From positions 310,001 through 374,000 of the forward strand of contig NZ_JAPDUG010000001.1 of assembly GCF_026015885.1 (NCBI RefSeq): a stretch of DNA of 64,000 nt, given 5' to 3'. This stretch comes from Halocynthiibacter sp. SDUM655004. Its GTDB lineage: Bacteria > Pseudomonadota > Alphaproteobacteria > Rhodobacterales > Rhodobacteraceae. A program made the position numbers and the translations under genes. Position 1 is the stretch's first letter. The number at the start of each line of letters is the position of its first letter. This document shows positions 45,663 through 54,355 of the stretch, piece by piece. Under the pieces are notes generated by a model. The model had not been told where the DNA came from. It saw only the letters and a program-made list of their open reading frames with translations, and did not search any database.

Positions 45663-45688
45663 CATAACATACGCTATCGTATGTTATG
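45663..45688. promoter_or_regulatory. TetR operator palindrome
   Basis: Arms CATAACATACG (45663-45673) and CGTATGTTATG (45678-45688) are perfect inverted repeats separated by four bases. It lies just upstream of the tetR start and would cover its promoter. It is the natural site for autoregulation. Confidence 0.8.
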
Positions 45689-45821
45689 ATGAAACGCAAA
45701 ATGTAAGGTCTCGAAATACAGCAACAGTCGATGCAATAATGCGTTGAAAAGATATCGCAGTCTGCCGAGTTTGGCGGTTTTGCGCTTGTCTTGTGATGTT
45801 CTAATCGCACAAACTTGCCGC

Positions 45822-45977
45822 ATGGTTTTGTTTAAACAGTTGCTTGCGTCTATCCGGCCCTATCAATGGGTGTCCCTTGCGTTTTTAGTTTGTTTCGTGG
45901 CGCTGATCCAAACGATGAAGCCAGAAAAAAACCGTACCGGAGTTAGCACCGATACGGCTGTGATTGTGTCGCAGTAA
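45822..45977 (+). CDS. Uncertain small membrane ORF
   Basis: A 51-residue frame, one hydrophobic segment (WVSLAFLVCFVALI) with a polar C-terminus, between the TetR operator and tyrB. The ribosome-binding site is weak. An upstream TTG (45744) would give 77 residues. It could be a small membrane protein controlled by the TetR regulator, or non-coding. Confidence 0.3.
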   Translation: MVLFKQLLASIRPYQWVSLAFLVCFVALIQTMKPEKNRTGVSTDTAVIVSQ

Positions 45978-46003
45978 TTGTAGCCCGCTTAGGGGCGTTG
46001 CAA

Positions 46004-47188
46004 TTAGATGCCGGTTTTAACGATAGCCTCTGCCAAGACGGGAACGGTGTTTTTGTTTAGGCCTGCAATGTTCAGGCGGCTGTCAGAGACCATGTAAATG
46101 CCGTGATCCTCGCGCAGTTTTTGCACCAACTCAGGTGTGGTGCCGAGGCGAGAGAACATGCCGCGATGTTGAGCGAGGAAGCCAAAACGGTCGCTGCCCG
46201 AAAGGCGCTGAAGTTCGCTAGCCAGCTGTTCGCGCAGTCCAAGCATACCAACACGAACCTCTTCAAGCTCCGCTTTCCAGTCAGCGCGCAATGCGTCGTC
46301 CGTCAGAACCATAGTCACAAGCCGCGCGCCATGATCGGGTGGGAAGCTGAAGTTCTGGCGGTTGAGATAGGCGAGGTTGGCTTGTGTCACGCCTGTGTTC
46401 TTCGCGGTTTCGCTGATGGCCATCAGGATGCCGGTCCGCTCGCGGTATACGCCAAAGTTTTTGGAGCAACTGGCCGCGATAAGGCATTCGGGCATTTCCG
46501 AAGCAACCATACGCAGGCCGGCTGCGTCCTCTTCAAGGCCGTCGCCAAATCCTTGGTATGCGATGTCGATGAGCGGCGTTGCGCCCGTGTCTTGGAGGAT
46601 CGAGATTACTTCGGCCCATTCGGCGAGTGTAAGGTTCGCGCCCGTCGGGTTGTGGCAGCAGCCATGAAGCAACACGATATCGCCCGCCTTAACACCGGCC
46701 AAGTCTTCGGCCATACCCGCGAAATCAACTGCGCGCGTTTCGCTATCGAAATAGCGGTATTCCTTAAGCGGGAGTCCGAGGTGTTTGATGATCGACAGGT
46801 GGTTTGGCCATGTCGGATGCGAAACCCAGATCGTTGCCTCGGGGCTGGCAAGCATCACCAGTTCCATCGCCTGACGGATAGCGCCTGTCCCGCCTGGGGT
46901 GGCAGCGGCAGCAATACGGTCGCGTTCCACAGAGGTTCCCAGAACCAGTTCGATCATAGCGTCGTGGAAGGCAGGTTCGCCCGCAAGGCCCGTGTAAGAT
47001 TTGGTTGTTTCCGCTTCCCAGAGCTGTTTTTCGGCAGCTTTGATCGCGCGCATCACTGGGGTTACGCCCTCTGCGTTTTTGTAAACACCCACGCCAAGAT
47101 CAATTTTGTTGGGGCGCGGGTCGGCGCGGTACATGCCGATCAATTCAAGGATTTTATCGGCGGGTTGCGGTTTTAGATTGGTCAACAT
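46004..47188 (-). CDS. tyrB: Aromatic/aspartate aminotransferase
   Basis: A 394-residue class I aminotransferase, of the TyrB/AspC group. The PLP lysine is in AASCSKNFGVYRERTG, and the N-terminus PADKILELIGMYRADPRPNKIDLGVGVYK is typical. It interconverts aromatic amino acids or aspartate with their 2-oxo acids; exact specificity is not certain. Its start lies two bases after the sseA stop, so it is in the same operon. Confidence 0.93.
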   Translation of the reverse strand: MLTNLKPQPADKILELIGMYRADPRPNKIDLGVGVYKNAEGVTPVMRAIKAAEKQLWEAETTKSYTGLAGEPAFHDAMIELVLGTSVERDRIAAAATPGGTGAIRQAMELVMLASPEATIWVSHPTWPNHLSIIKHLGLPLKEYRYFDSETRAVDFAGMAEDLAGVKAGDIVLLHGCCHNPTGANLTLAEWAEVISILQDTGATPLIDIAYQGFGDGLEEDAAGLRMVASEMPECLIAASCSKNFGVYRERTGILMAISETAKNTGVTQANLAYLNRQNFSFPPDHGARLVTMVLTDDALRADWKAELEEVRVGMLGLREQLASELQRLSGSDRFGFLAQHRGMFSRLGTTPELVQKLREDHGIYMVSDSRLNIAGLNKNTVPVLAEAIVKTGI

Positions 47189-47190
47189 TG

Positions 47191-48045
47191 TTAAGAACCT
47201 GTTTCGGCTTTGAGATAGTCAAACATCCCCCATTCGGCCCATGAGCCATCATAGAGGGAGTGGTTTCGGTGTCCGATGGATTCAAGCGCGAGCGAAAGGA
47301 TCGCGGCAGTGACGCCCGAGCCGCAGCTTGTGATGATCGGTTTTGAGAGGTCAACGCCAGCAGCTTCAAAGGTCGCTTTGATTGCGGCGAGATCTTTCAT
47401 CGTGCCATCGGGATTAAGAAGCGTGGCGTAATGCACGTTTTTGGCGTTGGGAATATGTCCGGCGCGCAAACCTTCGCGTGGCTCGGGAGAATCGCCGCGG
47501 AAACGAGCGGGGCCACGTGCATCGACAATTTCGTGGTCCATCAGTTTGGAGGCTGACGCAACTTGGGTCACGTCGCGCACGAGATGGTCTTGGCGATTCA
47601 CAATCATGTGACGGTCGCGGATTACGGGAGGGAGGTCATCTACGGGTTTCCCCTCGGCTTTCCACTTTGCGAAACCGCCATCCAATACGGCAACATCCGT
47701 CTTGCCCATTAGCCGGAACAGCCACCAAACGCGAGCGGCAGAGAAAAGCCCCGCGCCATCATAGACGACAACTTGATGGCCATCGCCCACGCCCATCGCG
47801 CGTAGGCGGCTCATGAACTTTTCGACTGTCGGTGCCATATGAGGGAGGTCGCTGCGCTGGTCGCTGATCTCTTCGATATCAAAGAACCGTGCGCCTGGAA
47901 TATGCGCTTCGGCGTATTCGGCCTTGGCGTCGCGGTTCATATCGGGAAGATACCAAGATGCGTCCAGAATCCGAAGATCAGGATCTTTCAGGTGCTGTTC
48001 AAGCCAGTCTGTGGAAACGAGCGTTTTTGGATCGTTATATGGCAT
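47191..48045 (-). CDS. sseA: 3-mercaptopyruvate sulfurtransferase
   Basis: A 284-residue two-domain rhodanese protein. The catalytic Cys is in ITSCGSGVTAAI, the mercaptopyruvate-type CG(S/T)GVTA loop. The start ATG at 48045 has GGGGGAG upstream. The N-terminal domain opens with LVSTDWLEQHL and contains WYLPDMNRDAKAEY. It is followed two bases later by tyrB; together they could link cysteine catabolism (transamination then sulfur transfer). Confidence 0.93.
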   Translation of the reverse strand: MPYNDPKTLVSTDWLEQHLKDPDLRILDASWYLPDMNRDAKAEYAEAHIPGARFFDIEEISDQRSDLPHMAPTVEKFMSRLRAMGVGDGHQVVVYDGAGLFSAARVWWLFRLMGKTDVAVLDGGFAKWKAEGKPVDDLPPVIRDRHMIVNRQDHLVRDVTQVASASKLMDHEIVDARGPARFRGDSPEPREGLRAGHIPNAKNVHYATLLNPDGTMKDLAAIKATFEAAGVDLSKPIITSCGSGVTAAILSLALESIGHRNHSLYDGSWAEWGMFDYLKAETGS

Positions 48046-48110
48046 AAGCTCCCCCGCGCATGTTGCCATGCCTGACTAGCGAGGGGCGCTTGTATTTGCA
48101 AGCCCTGTGC

Positions 48111-48593
48111 CTATCCGCGATCACGCAAGAGGCGCTGCTTTTGGCGGCCCCAATCGCGTTTGGCCTCAGTGGCGCGTTTGTCGTGGCTTTTCTTACCCTT
48201 GGCGATGCCGATTTTGATCTTCACCAAGCCTTTATGGTTGAAGTACATCACAAGCGGCACAAGCGTCATGCCCTGACGTTGTGTGGCGTTCCAGAGTTTG
48301 GAAAGCTCTCGTTTTGAAACCAGAAGCTTGCGGCGGCGCTTTTCTTCGTGTCCCCAAGTCACGGCGGGCTTGTAGGGCGCGATGTAAGAGTTAACCAGCC
48401 AAAGCTCTTCGTCCTCAACGGCGGCATAGCTTTCGGCAATATTGCTTTGGCCCACGCGCAGGGATTTCACCTCGGAGCCCATGAGCTGGATACCGCACTC
48501 GATATCGTCCTCAATCGCATAGTCATACCGCGCGCGGCGGTTTTCCGAGATGACTTTATAGTTCTTGTCTGCTGCTGTTTCTTTTTTGGCCAT
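48111..48593 (-). CDS. smpB: SsrA-binding protein SmpB
   Basis: A 160-residue SmpB for tmRNA-mediated ribosome rescue. The motifs are [29 protein letters not shown] and the basic C-terminal tail [25 protein letters not shown]. The start at 48593 is chosen for family length. The RNA partner (ssrA) is not in this window. It is 107 bases after dapA. Confidence 0.96.
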   Translation of the reverse strand: MAKKETAADKNYKVISENRRARYDYAIEDDIECGIQLMGSEVKSLRVGQSNIAESYAAVEDEELWLVNSYIAPYKPAVTWGHEEKRRRKLLVSKRELSKLWNATQRQGMTLVPLVMYFNHKGLVKIKIGIAKGKKSHDKRATEAKRDWGRQKQRLLRDRG

Positions 48594-48666
48594 TGCGCTG
48601 ATGTAATGAGGCAAATGGTACTTGTCTAGGGATCGGCGCGAAACATCCGCCGCTCACCAGAAGAAA

Positions 48667-48694
48667 TTGCCCGCTACGTGGTCGCAGCGGGCAA
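48667..48694 (-). terminator. Terminator of dapA
   Basis: A 9-bp perfect stem, TTGCCCGCT (48667-48675) with AGCGGGCAA (48686-48694), followed in the minus direction by TTTCTTCT. It lies seven bases after the dapA stop. It is a good intrinsic terminator. Confidence 0.75.
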
Positions 48695-48700
48695 GCTCAA

Positions 48701-49576
48701 TTAGTTCAGGATGCCAGCGTGGCGCATCGCGGCTTTGATCTGCTCTTTTGTGTCGTCAAGCAGTCCGGTAAGTGGCGAGCGTACCTCTTCGGAGCATTTA
48801 CCGATAAGTGACATGCCGTATTTCGCGCCAACAAGGCCTGGTTCGACAAAGATTGCTTCGTGTAGCGGCATCAGGCGATCTTGATACTCAAGTGCTGTCG
48901 CAAAATCGCCCTTTGCCATTGCTGCTTGGAATTCTGCACAGAGGCGCGGCGCTACGTTTGCGGTAACCGAGATACAACCAACTGCGCCGTGGGCCGTATA
49001 ACCAAGCGCCATTGCGTCTTCGCCAGAAAGCTGGATGAAGTCTTTGCCGCAAGCTGCGCGTGTTTGCGAAATGCGGGCAACGTCGCCGGTGCTGTCTTTG
49101 ACGCCGACGATGTTCTTGTGCTTCGCCAGTTCGCCCATAGTTTCGGGTGACATATCAACAACCGAACGGCCAGGAATGTTATAGATCACGATCGGCAGAT
49201 CGGTGCTTTCCGCAACGGCCAAGAAATGCGCGTGCAATCCGCGCTGAGTTGGCTTGTTGTAATAGGGCGTCACGACAAGGGCCCCGTCCGCGCCAACATT
49301 CTTGGCGTGTTGCACAAAACGGATTGCTTCGGTTGTGCTGTTCGAGCCTGCGCCCGCAATTACAGGTACGCGGCCCGCTGCGGCTTTCACCACTTCTTCG
49401 ACAACCTGCTCGTGCTCTTCGTGGCTCAGTGTCGGGCTTTCACCTGTGGTGCCGACGGGAACGAGGCCGTTGGAGCCTTCTTCGATGTGCCACTCAACAA
49501 GGTGTTTGAGCGCGTCAATATCCAGTTGGCCGTTTTTGAACGGCGTCACCAGAGCTGGGAGGGACCCCTTGAACAT
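48701..49576 (-). CDS. dapA: 4-hydroxy-tetrahydrodipicolinate synthase
   Basis: A 291-residue DapA that condenses pyruvate with aspartate semialdehyde in lysine/diaminopimelate synthesis. The Schiff-base Lys is in [18 protein letters not shown] and [10 protein letters not shown] are the other signatures. AAGGAG precedes the ATG. It is divergent from the transglycosylase gene. Confidence 0.97.
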   Translation of the reverse strand: MFKGSLPALVTPFKNGQLDIDALKHLVEWHIEEGSNGLVPVGTTGESPTLSHEEHEQVVEEVVKAAAGRVPVIAGAGSNSTTEAIRFVQHAKNVGADGALVVTPYYNKPTQRGLHAHFLAVAESTDLPIVIYNIPGRSVVDMSPETMGELAKHKNIVGVKDSTGDVARISQTRAACGKDFIQLSGEDAMALGYTAHGAVGCISVTANVAPRLCAEFQAAMAKGDFATALEYQDRLMPLHEAIFVEPGLVGAKYGMSLIGKCSEEVRSPLTGLLDDTKEQIKAAMRHAGILN

Positions 49577-49672
49577 GACACGTCTCCTTGTAATTGAGGG
49601 CTGAGTCGCCCGTTAATCGTGTGTAATCGCGGCGGAACCTAGCCGTGTTGGAGGCGATTGCCAAGTTGTGTG

Positions 49673-49700
49673 TTGTCGTGATCGACGAATCCGATACAGT
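49673..49700 (+). promoter_or_regulatory. Candidate promoter of the Slt-type gene
   Basis: TTGTCG (49673-49678) and TACAGT (49695-49700) are separated by 16 bases, 34 bases before the ATG at 49735. Tentative. Confidence 0.3.
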
Positions 49701-49734
49701 TTTGTCAAAACATACCCCTGAAGGAATATTTCGC

Positions 49735-51690
49735 ATGCTTCGCGCCCTCCGAATTCTGATTTTCGCGGCTTTGGTATCTGTTACCTCATTTGTCGCCGCC
49801 AAAGCCCAAACGCAGCAGCAGGGCGAAGCGCTCGCGCGGGCGATGGATCTGGTTCGTGCGCAGGATTGGGACGGGGCAACAGCCGAGGCCCGTAAAGCAG
49901 GAAAAATTGGCGCTGCAGTAGTTGAATGGCACCGTTTGCGCGCGGGGGAAGGGGCATTCTCGGAGTATCAGTCTTTTCTTGCGGTTTATCCGGATTGGCC
50001 GGGGCTTGATTACCTTCGCAAATTCGGGGAATCGAGCTTGCCCCGCGAAGGCGCAGAAGGCCAGATCATCGGATACTTCGTACAGAAGCTCCCGCAAACT
50101 GGAACCGGCGCCTTGGCGCTTTCGCGCGCGTTGCGGTCTGGTGGAGATGGGGACGCAGCCGATGCGTTAATAGTTGATGCATGGCGCAAGATGTCGATGA
50201 CCAAAGAGGAACAGGCATTATTCCTTGCAAATTTCGGCAAGCTGTTGGCGCCCCACCATGAGGCGCGGCTTGATATGTTGCTTTGGCGCGGGCTGTCCGG
50301 CGAGGCAACGGCAATGTTGCCCTATGTCGAAGATGGTTGGCAGAAGTTGGCCAAGGCAAGAATAACGCTGCGCAAGCTTGGGCAGGGTGTTGATTCATTC
50401 ATCGCGGCGGTTCCCGCGCGGCTCGCTGATGATCCGGGGCTGGCCTATGAGCGGTTTGTCTGGCGCGCGCGCAAAGACCGGTATCCGGATGCGATCGAAC
50501 TTATCAAAGAGCGGTCGGTTTCGGCGGAGTTTCTTGGGCAACCCGAAGACTGGGCGCGCCGTCGGGCGATCCTCGCGCGCTGGGAAATGCGCGCTGGGCG
50601 GTATGCCTCGGCCTATGAGGTTGCGGCGAACCACTACCTGACCGAGGGCAGCCACTACATCGATCTTGAATGGCTCGCAGGTTATATTTCTCTACGATAT
50701 CTCAACAAACCAAGCCGAGCGGTCACGCATTTCCGCAACCTTGAAGCGGCCGTGGATACACCGATCAGCCTTGGGCGGGCGTTCTATTGGCAGGGGCGCG
50801 CCCATGAAGCGATGGCGGAGCCCGAAAAAGCCCAAGCCGCTTATCAACGCGGTGGCGCGTACCAAACAAGTTTTTATGGGCAGTTGGCCGCGGAAAAGGC
50901 AGGAATGGCTATGGATCCGGCATTGCTCGGAACAGAGCCATTTCCTAACTGGCAGAATACAAACATTGCCAACTCAACCGTTTTTCAAGCGGGCCTGCTT
51001 CTTCATGCCGCGCGTGAAGGGCGGCTGACGGCGCGGTTTATGTCGCATCTGGCCGAAACGCTCCCGCGTGAAGAACGTGGCGCGCTGGCGGCTTGGGCGA
51101 TGGCAATTGATAATCCCTATGTCGCGCTGCATGTGGCCAAACGTTCGGTGCAATACGGTGATACGCTACATAGTGCATATTACCCTATGCATCCTGTTCA
51201 TCAGATGCAGGGGCTTCCGGTACGGCCGGAGCTAGCCCTCGCGATTGCGCGACGGGAAAGCGAGTTTAACCCGCGGGTCATTTCGGGCGCAGGTGCGCGC
51301 GGCCTGATGCAGGTTATGCCAGGTACGGCGAGCGATGTGTCGAAGAAACTTGGTATTGGCTATGACAAGTCAAAGCTCACTGGCGATTGGCGTTATAATG
51401 CCAAGCTTGGAACAGCGTATCTTGACGGGCTGAACAAACGGTTTGATGGCAACGTCATCCTCGTTGCGGCGGGCTATAACGCTGGGCCGGGGCGCCCGAA
51501 CCGTTGGCTCAAGGAATTCGGCGATCCGCGCAACAGCACCGAAGCGATGATCGACTGGATCGAACATATACCGTTTACCGAAACGCGGAACTATGTGATG
51601 CGTGTTTCCGAGGCGTTGCTTCCTTATCGGGCTCAACTTGCGGGGCAGGCCGTACCTCTTCAGCTTTCAAAGGATATCATTCAGAGATAG
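49735..51690 (+). CDS. slt: Soluble lytic murein transglycosylase, Slt type
   Basis: A 651-residue exported transglycosylase, start ATG at 49735 with GAAGGAA. A signal peptide ends near AAKA-QT. The large N-terminal part is alpha-superhelical. The C-terminal SLT domain has the catalytic Glu in RRESEFNPRVISGAGARGLMQVMPGTA, then VAAGYNAGPGRPNRW. It releases anhydromuropeptides. The last 14 bases overlap convergently with the downstream exporter. Confidence 0.94.
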   Translation: MLRALRILIFAALVSVTSFVAAKAQTQQQGEALARAMDLVRAQDWDGATAEARKAGKIGAAVVEWHRLRAGEGAFSEYQSFLAVYPDWPGLDYLRKFGESSLPREGAEGQIIGYFVQKLPQTGTGALALSRALRSGGDGDAADALIVDAWRKMSMTKEEQALFLANFGKLLAPHHEARLDMLLWRGLSGEATAMLPYVEDGWQKLAKARITLRKLGQGVDSFIAAVPARLADDPGLAYERFVWRARKDRYPDAIELIKERSVSAEFLGQPEDWARRRAILARWEMRAGRYASAYEVAANHYLTEGSHYIDLEWLAGYISLRYLNKPSRAVTHFRNLEAAVDTPISLGRAFYWQGRAHEAMAEPEKAQAAYQRGGAYQTSFYGQLAAEKAGMAMDPALLGTEPFPNWQNTNIANSTVFQAGLLLHAAREGRLTARFMSHLAETLPREERGALAAWAMAIDNPYVALHVAKRSVQYGDTLHSAYYPMHPVHQMQGLPVRPELALAIARRESEFNPRVISGAGARGLMQVMPGTASDVSKKLGIGYDKSKLTGDWRYNAKLGTAYLDGLNKRFDGNVILVAAGYNAGPGRPNRWLKEFGDPRNSTEAMIDWIEHIPFTETRNYVMRVSEALLPYRAQLAGQAVPLQLSKDIIQR

Positions 51691-52555
51691 CCCGCCTGCG
51701 CTCGCGCCAGAACGTAAACAGCCCTGCGCAAATCACAATTGCAGCGCCAATCGCGACGTTGAGCGGTAGCGTTTCACCAAGGAATGTGATCCCGATTGCA
51801 GAGGCAAACACAAGCTGTAGATATGCAAAGGGCTGAACTGCGCTCGCCTCGGCGACTTCATAGGTGCGGATAAGAAACCAGTGCCCGAGTGCTCCAAACA
51901 TGCAAAGCGATGCCATCCAAAGCCAGTCCGAAGGAGCCATCGATTCCCAAAACCAGACGCCAGCGAGCGTAGCGAAAATAGCGCCCATCGTTCCGGTCCA
52001 GAAGAAGCTGGTCGCAGTCGTATCCTTGCGCGCGACAAAGCGGGTCAGCAAGCTGTAGAGCGCAAACATCAAAGCCGCGATGAATGGCACAATTGCGGCC
52101 GGAGAGAACACAGTAAACCCGGGTTTGAGAATGATCAAAATGCCAACAAACCCAACGCCAATTGCAATGATGCGGGGCCAACCGACCTTTTCGCCGAGAA
52201 TAGGGCCAGAGAGCGCTGCGATGATAAGTGGGTAGCTCGCAAAGATCGCGTGGCTTTCTACGAGCCCAAGAAGCACAAATCCAGCGACCATCACACAGAT
52301 TTCCGCAGCCAAAAGGAACCCACGGGTTGCTTGCAAAAACGGCTGTTGCGTTGCCGCCGCCGCCCGAAGCCCGCCCGCTTGCCGTGCGGCCACGGTTATC
52401 ACGAAAGCCGCAAAAAACCAGTAACGGATCATAACGACCATCATCACGTTGTATTCCGTCGCCAGATACCGTGAAATGCCATCCTGGATAGCGAAAATCG
52501 CGGTTGTGATGACCATGAGCAAAATGCCCAGTTTCGTATTGTTTCCTGCGCTCAC
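51677..52555 (-). CDS. EamA/DMT-family transporter
   Basis: A 292-residue protein with about ten hydrophobic segments in two EamA repeats (GPILGEKVGWPRIIAIGVGFVGILII near the middle, VFASAIGITFLGETLPLNVAIGAAIV near the end). It is probably a metabolite exporter, substrate unknown. It overlaps the mnmD-like gene upstream by four bases, forming a two-gene operon. Confidence 0.9.
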   Translation of the reverse strand: MSAGNNTKLGILLMVITTAIFAIQDGISRYLATEYNVMMVVMIRYWFFAAFVITVAARQAGGLRAAAATQQPFLQATRGFLLAAEICVMVAGFVLLGLVESHAIFASYPLIIAALSGPILGEKVGWPRIIAIGVGFVGILIILKPGFTVFSPAAIVPFIAALMFALYSLLTRFVARKDTTATSFFWTGTMGAIFATLAGVWFWESMAPSDWLWMASLCMFGALGHWFLIRTYEVAEASAVQPFAYLQLVFASAIGITFLGETLPLNVAIGAAIVICAGLFTFWRERRRAISE

Positions 52556-53232
52556 GTTTTGCTTTCCAATTTTCCGATTGTCATGTGGCGTTTGCGGCCA
52601 AATCCTTTGACCCTCTCCACAGCGAAGCCGCTCTCAGCCAGCGATTTGCGGACAAATCCAGCGGCGGTATAGGTGGCGAATGTTCCGTTTGGTGCTGTGT
52701 GTTGTGCGACCTCGGCCATGAGGTGGGGCTCCCACAACTCTGGGTTTTTCGCGGGTGAAAACCCGTCGAGGAACCACGCATCAGCCGCTCCGTTCCAGTC
52801 CTTGAGCGTGGTGCGGGCGTCACCGATGATGATATCCGCAATCAGTTCCTCTGTTTCGAATTGATAATTGCCTGCGGCGATCTCCTCCAACATCGGGCCC
52901 GCAACGCTCAGCGCCTCGGGAAAGGCAGCAAGCGCGCGCTCCATATCGTCGGCTGCCATCGGGAACGCCTCAAAACTCGTGAAACGAAACCGCCCGGATT
53001 GTCCGGACTTCCGCCACGCCAAGAGCGCCGCCAAGAGGTTTAGCCCCGTGCCAAACCCGAGTTCGGCGATCTGAAAACCGTCACAAAACCGCGCGGGCAG
53101 TTCATTTCCGTCAAGAAAGACATGGGTTGTCTCGGCAAGCCCGTCATTGAGCGAGAAATAGGGATCGTCGAATTTGCGGCTAATCGGCGTCTCCCCTTCG
53201 CGCCATTCCAGTTCTGCTTGCTGGTTCTTCAT
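52552..53232 (-). CDS. mnmD: MnmD-type tRNA 5-methylaminomethyl-2-thiouridine methyltransferase
   Basis: A 226-residue DUF752-type methyltransferase, beginning KNQQAELEWREGETPISRKFDDPYFS. The SAM site is AELGFGTGLNLLAALLAWR; the catalytic/tRNA segment AWFLDGFSPAKNPELW is the family signature. It is the methyltransferase half of E. coli MnmC as a separate protein. The open frame extending upstream into the divergent gene was trimmed to the ATG at 53232. It is divergent from an FAD oxidoreductase that resembles the other MnmC half. Confidence 0.88.
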   Translation of the reverse strand: MKNQQAELEWREGETPISRKFDDPYFSLNDGLAETTHVFLDGNELPARFCDGFQIAELGFGTGLNLLAALLAWRKSGQSGRFRFTSFEAFPMAADDMERALAAFPEALSVAGPMLEEIAAGNYQFETEELIADIIIGDARTTLKDWNGAADAWFLDGFSPAKNPELWEPHLMAEVAQHTAPNGTFATYTAAGFVRKSLAESGFAVERVKGFGRKRHMTIGKLESKT

Positions 53233-53293
53233 TCCCAAATGTCCTACATGTGCCGCAACGGCGCGACAATGAGCAAGGTCGAGGGGATTTGCA

Positions 53294-54355
53294 ATGGCGG
53301 AAATTACCATTATGGGCGCGGGCGCTTTTGGCCTCTCCATTGCTTTTCTTTGTGCGAAGGCTGGCGCCAAGGTGCGCGTTCTTGAGAAAGATCATATTGG
53401 CGCAGGGTCTAGCGGCGGACTTGTTGGCGCACTGGCTCCACATACACCTGAGCGGTGGAACAGTAAGAAACAGTTTCAGTTTGAGAGCCTTGTTATGGCA
53501 GAGCCGTTCTGGCGCGAGGTTGAAGAAATTTCAAACGAAGCCACGGGCTATGGCCGTATTGGGCGATTGCAACCGATCAATACAGAGCGGATGCTGGAGC
53601 TTGCCCAAGAACGCGCCGAATTCGCCAAAGACCATTGGCGCGGCAAAGCGGAGTGGCGGGTTGTTTCTGCGGCTGAGTTTGGGGAATGGGCGCCCAAGAG
53701 TGAAACTGGGCTGCTTGTTCACGATACACTCTCTGCTCGGATGCATCCGCGGCTCGCAACCCGTGCACTCGCAAGCGCCATCCAGAAGCTTGGTGGTGAG
53801 ATTACCCTTGGGCAAGACACCCCACCCGCGAACGCCAAAACCGTGATCTGGGCCACCGGTGCGGCAGGGTTAGAGGCGCTGTCATCTGAGTTTGATGCCC
53901 CCATTGGCGCGGGCGAAAAGGGGCAGGCGGCCCTGCTTGGCTTGAGTATAGAGGGGAAGCCGCAGCTTTACGCCAACAGCATACACGTCATTCCACATGC
54001 CAATGGGACAACCGCAATCGGTTCCACCACGGAACGCGATTTTAACGACGCAGGCGAAACCGACGATCTGCTTGATGACCTGCTCGCCAAAACGCGCGAG
54101 ACGTTTCCTGTTTTAGCAAATGCGCCGGTAATTGAGCGTTGGGCGGGCGCGCGCCCGCGGAGCCAAACGCGCGCGCCGATTGTAGGGCGCTATCCGGGGC
54201 ACGACGGGCAATTTATCGCGAATGGTGGCTTCAAGATCGGCTTTGGAATGGCGCCCAAGCTTGCGCAATGCATGGCGGAATTGGTCCTTGAGGGACGTGA
54301 TGCCATCCCAGACGAATTCAAGCCGGAGCGTAGTATTCCGTCTGCTTCCGCCTAG
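53294..54355 (+). CDS. FAD-dependent oxidoreductase (DAO family), possible MnmC oxidase half
   Basis: A 353-residue DAO-superfamily flavoprotein with GAGAFGLSIAFLCAKAG (FAD-binding) at the start, a GAGSSGGLVGALAPHTPERWN segment and a terminal GGFKIGFGMAPKLA. The GALAPH motif and position 61 bases from mnmD suggest the cmnm5U-processing oxidase domain of MnmC. A glycine oxidase or D-amino-acid dehydrogenase-like role is the alternative. It overlaps the polyprenyl synthase stop by four bases. Confidence 0.75.
   Translation: MAEITIMGAGAFGLSIAFLCAKAGAKVRVLEKDHIGAGSSGGLVGALAPHTPERWNSKKQFQFESLVMAEPFWREVEEISNEATGYGRIGRLQPINTERMLELAQERAEFAKDHWRGKAEWRVVSAAEFGEWAPKSETGLLVHDTLSARMHPRLATRALASAIQKLGGEITLGQDTPPANAKTVIWATGAAGLEALSSEFDAPIGAGEKGQAALLGLSIEGKPQLYANSIHVIPHANGTTAIGSTTERDFNDAGETDDLLDDLLAKTRETFPVLANAPVIERWAGARPRSQTRAPIVGRYPGHDGQFIANGGFKIGFGMAPKLAQCMAELVLEGRDAIPDEFKPERSIPSASA

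Noticed and set aside
48594-48700. tmRNA (ssrA) next to smpB
   Set aside because: No alanine-acceptor-like ends or tag reading frame in the short gap; it holds only the dapA terminator.
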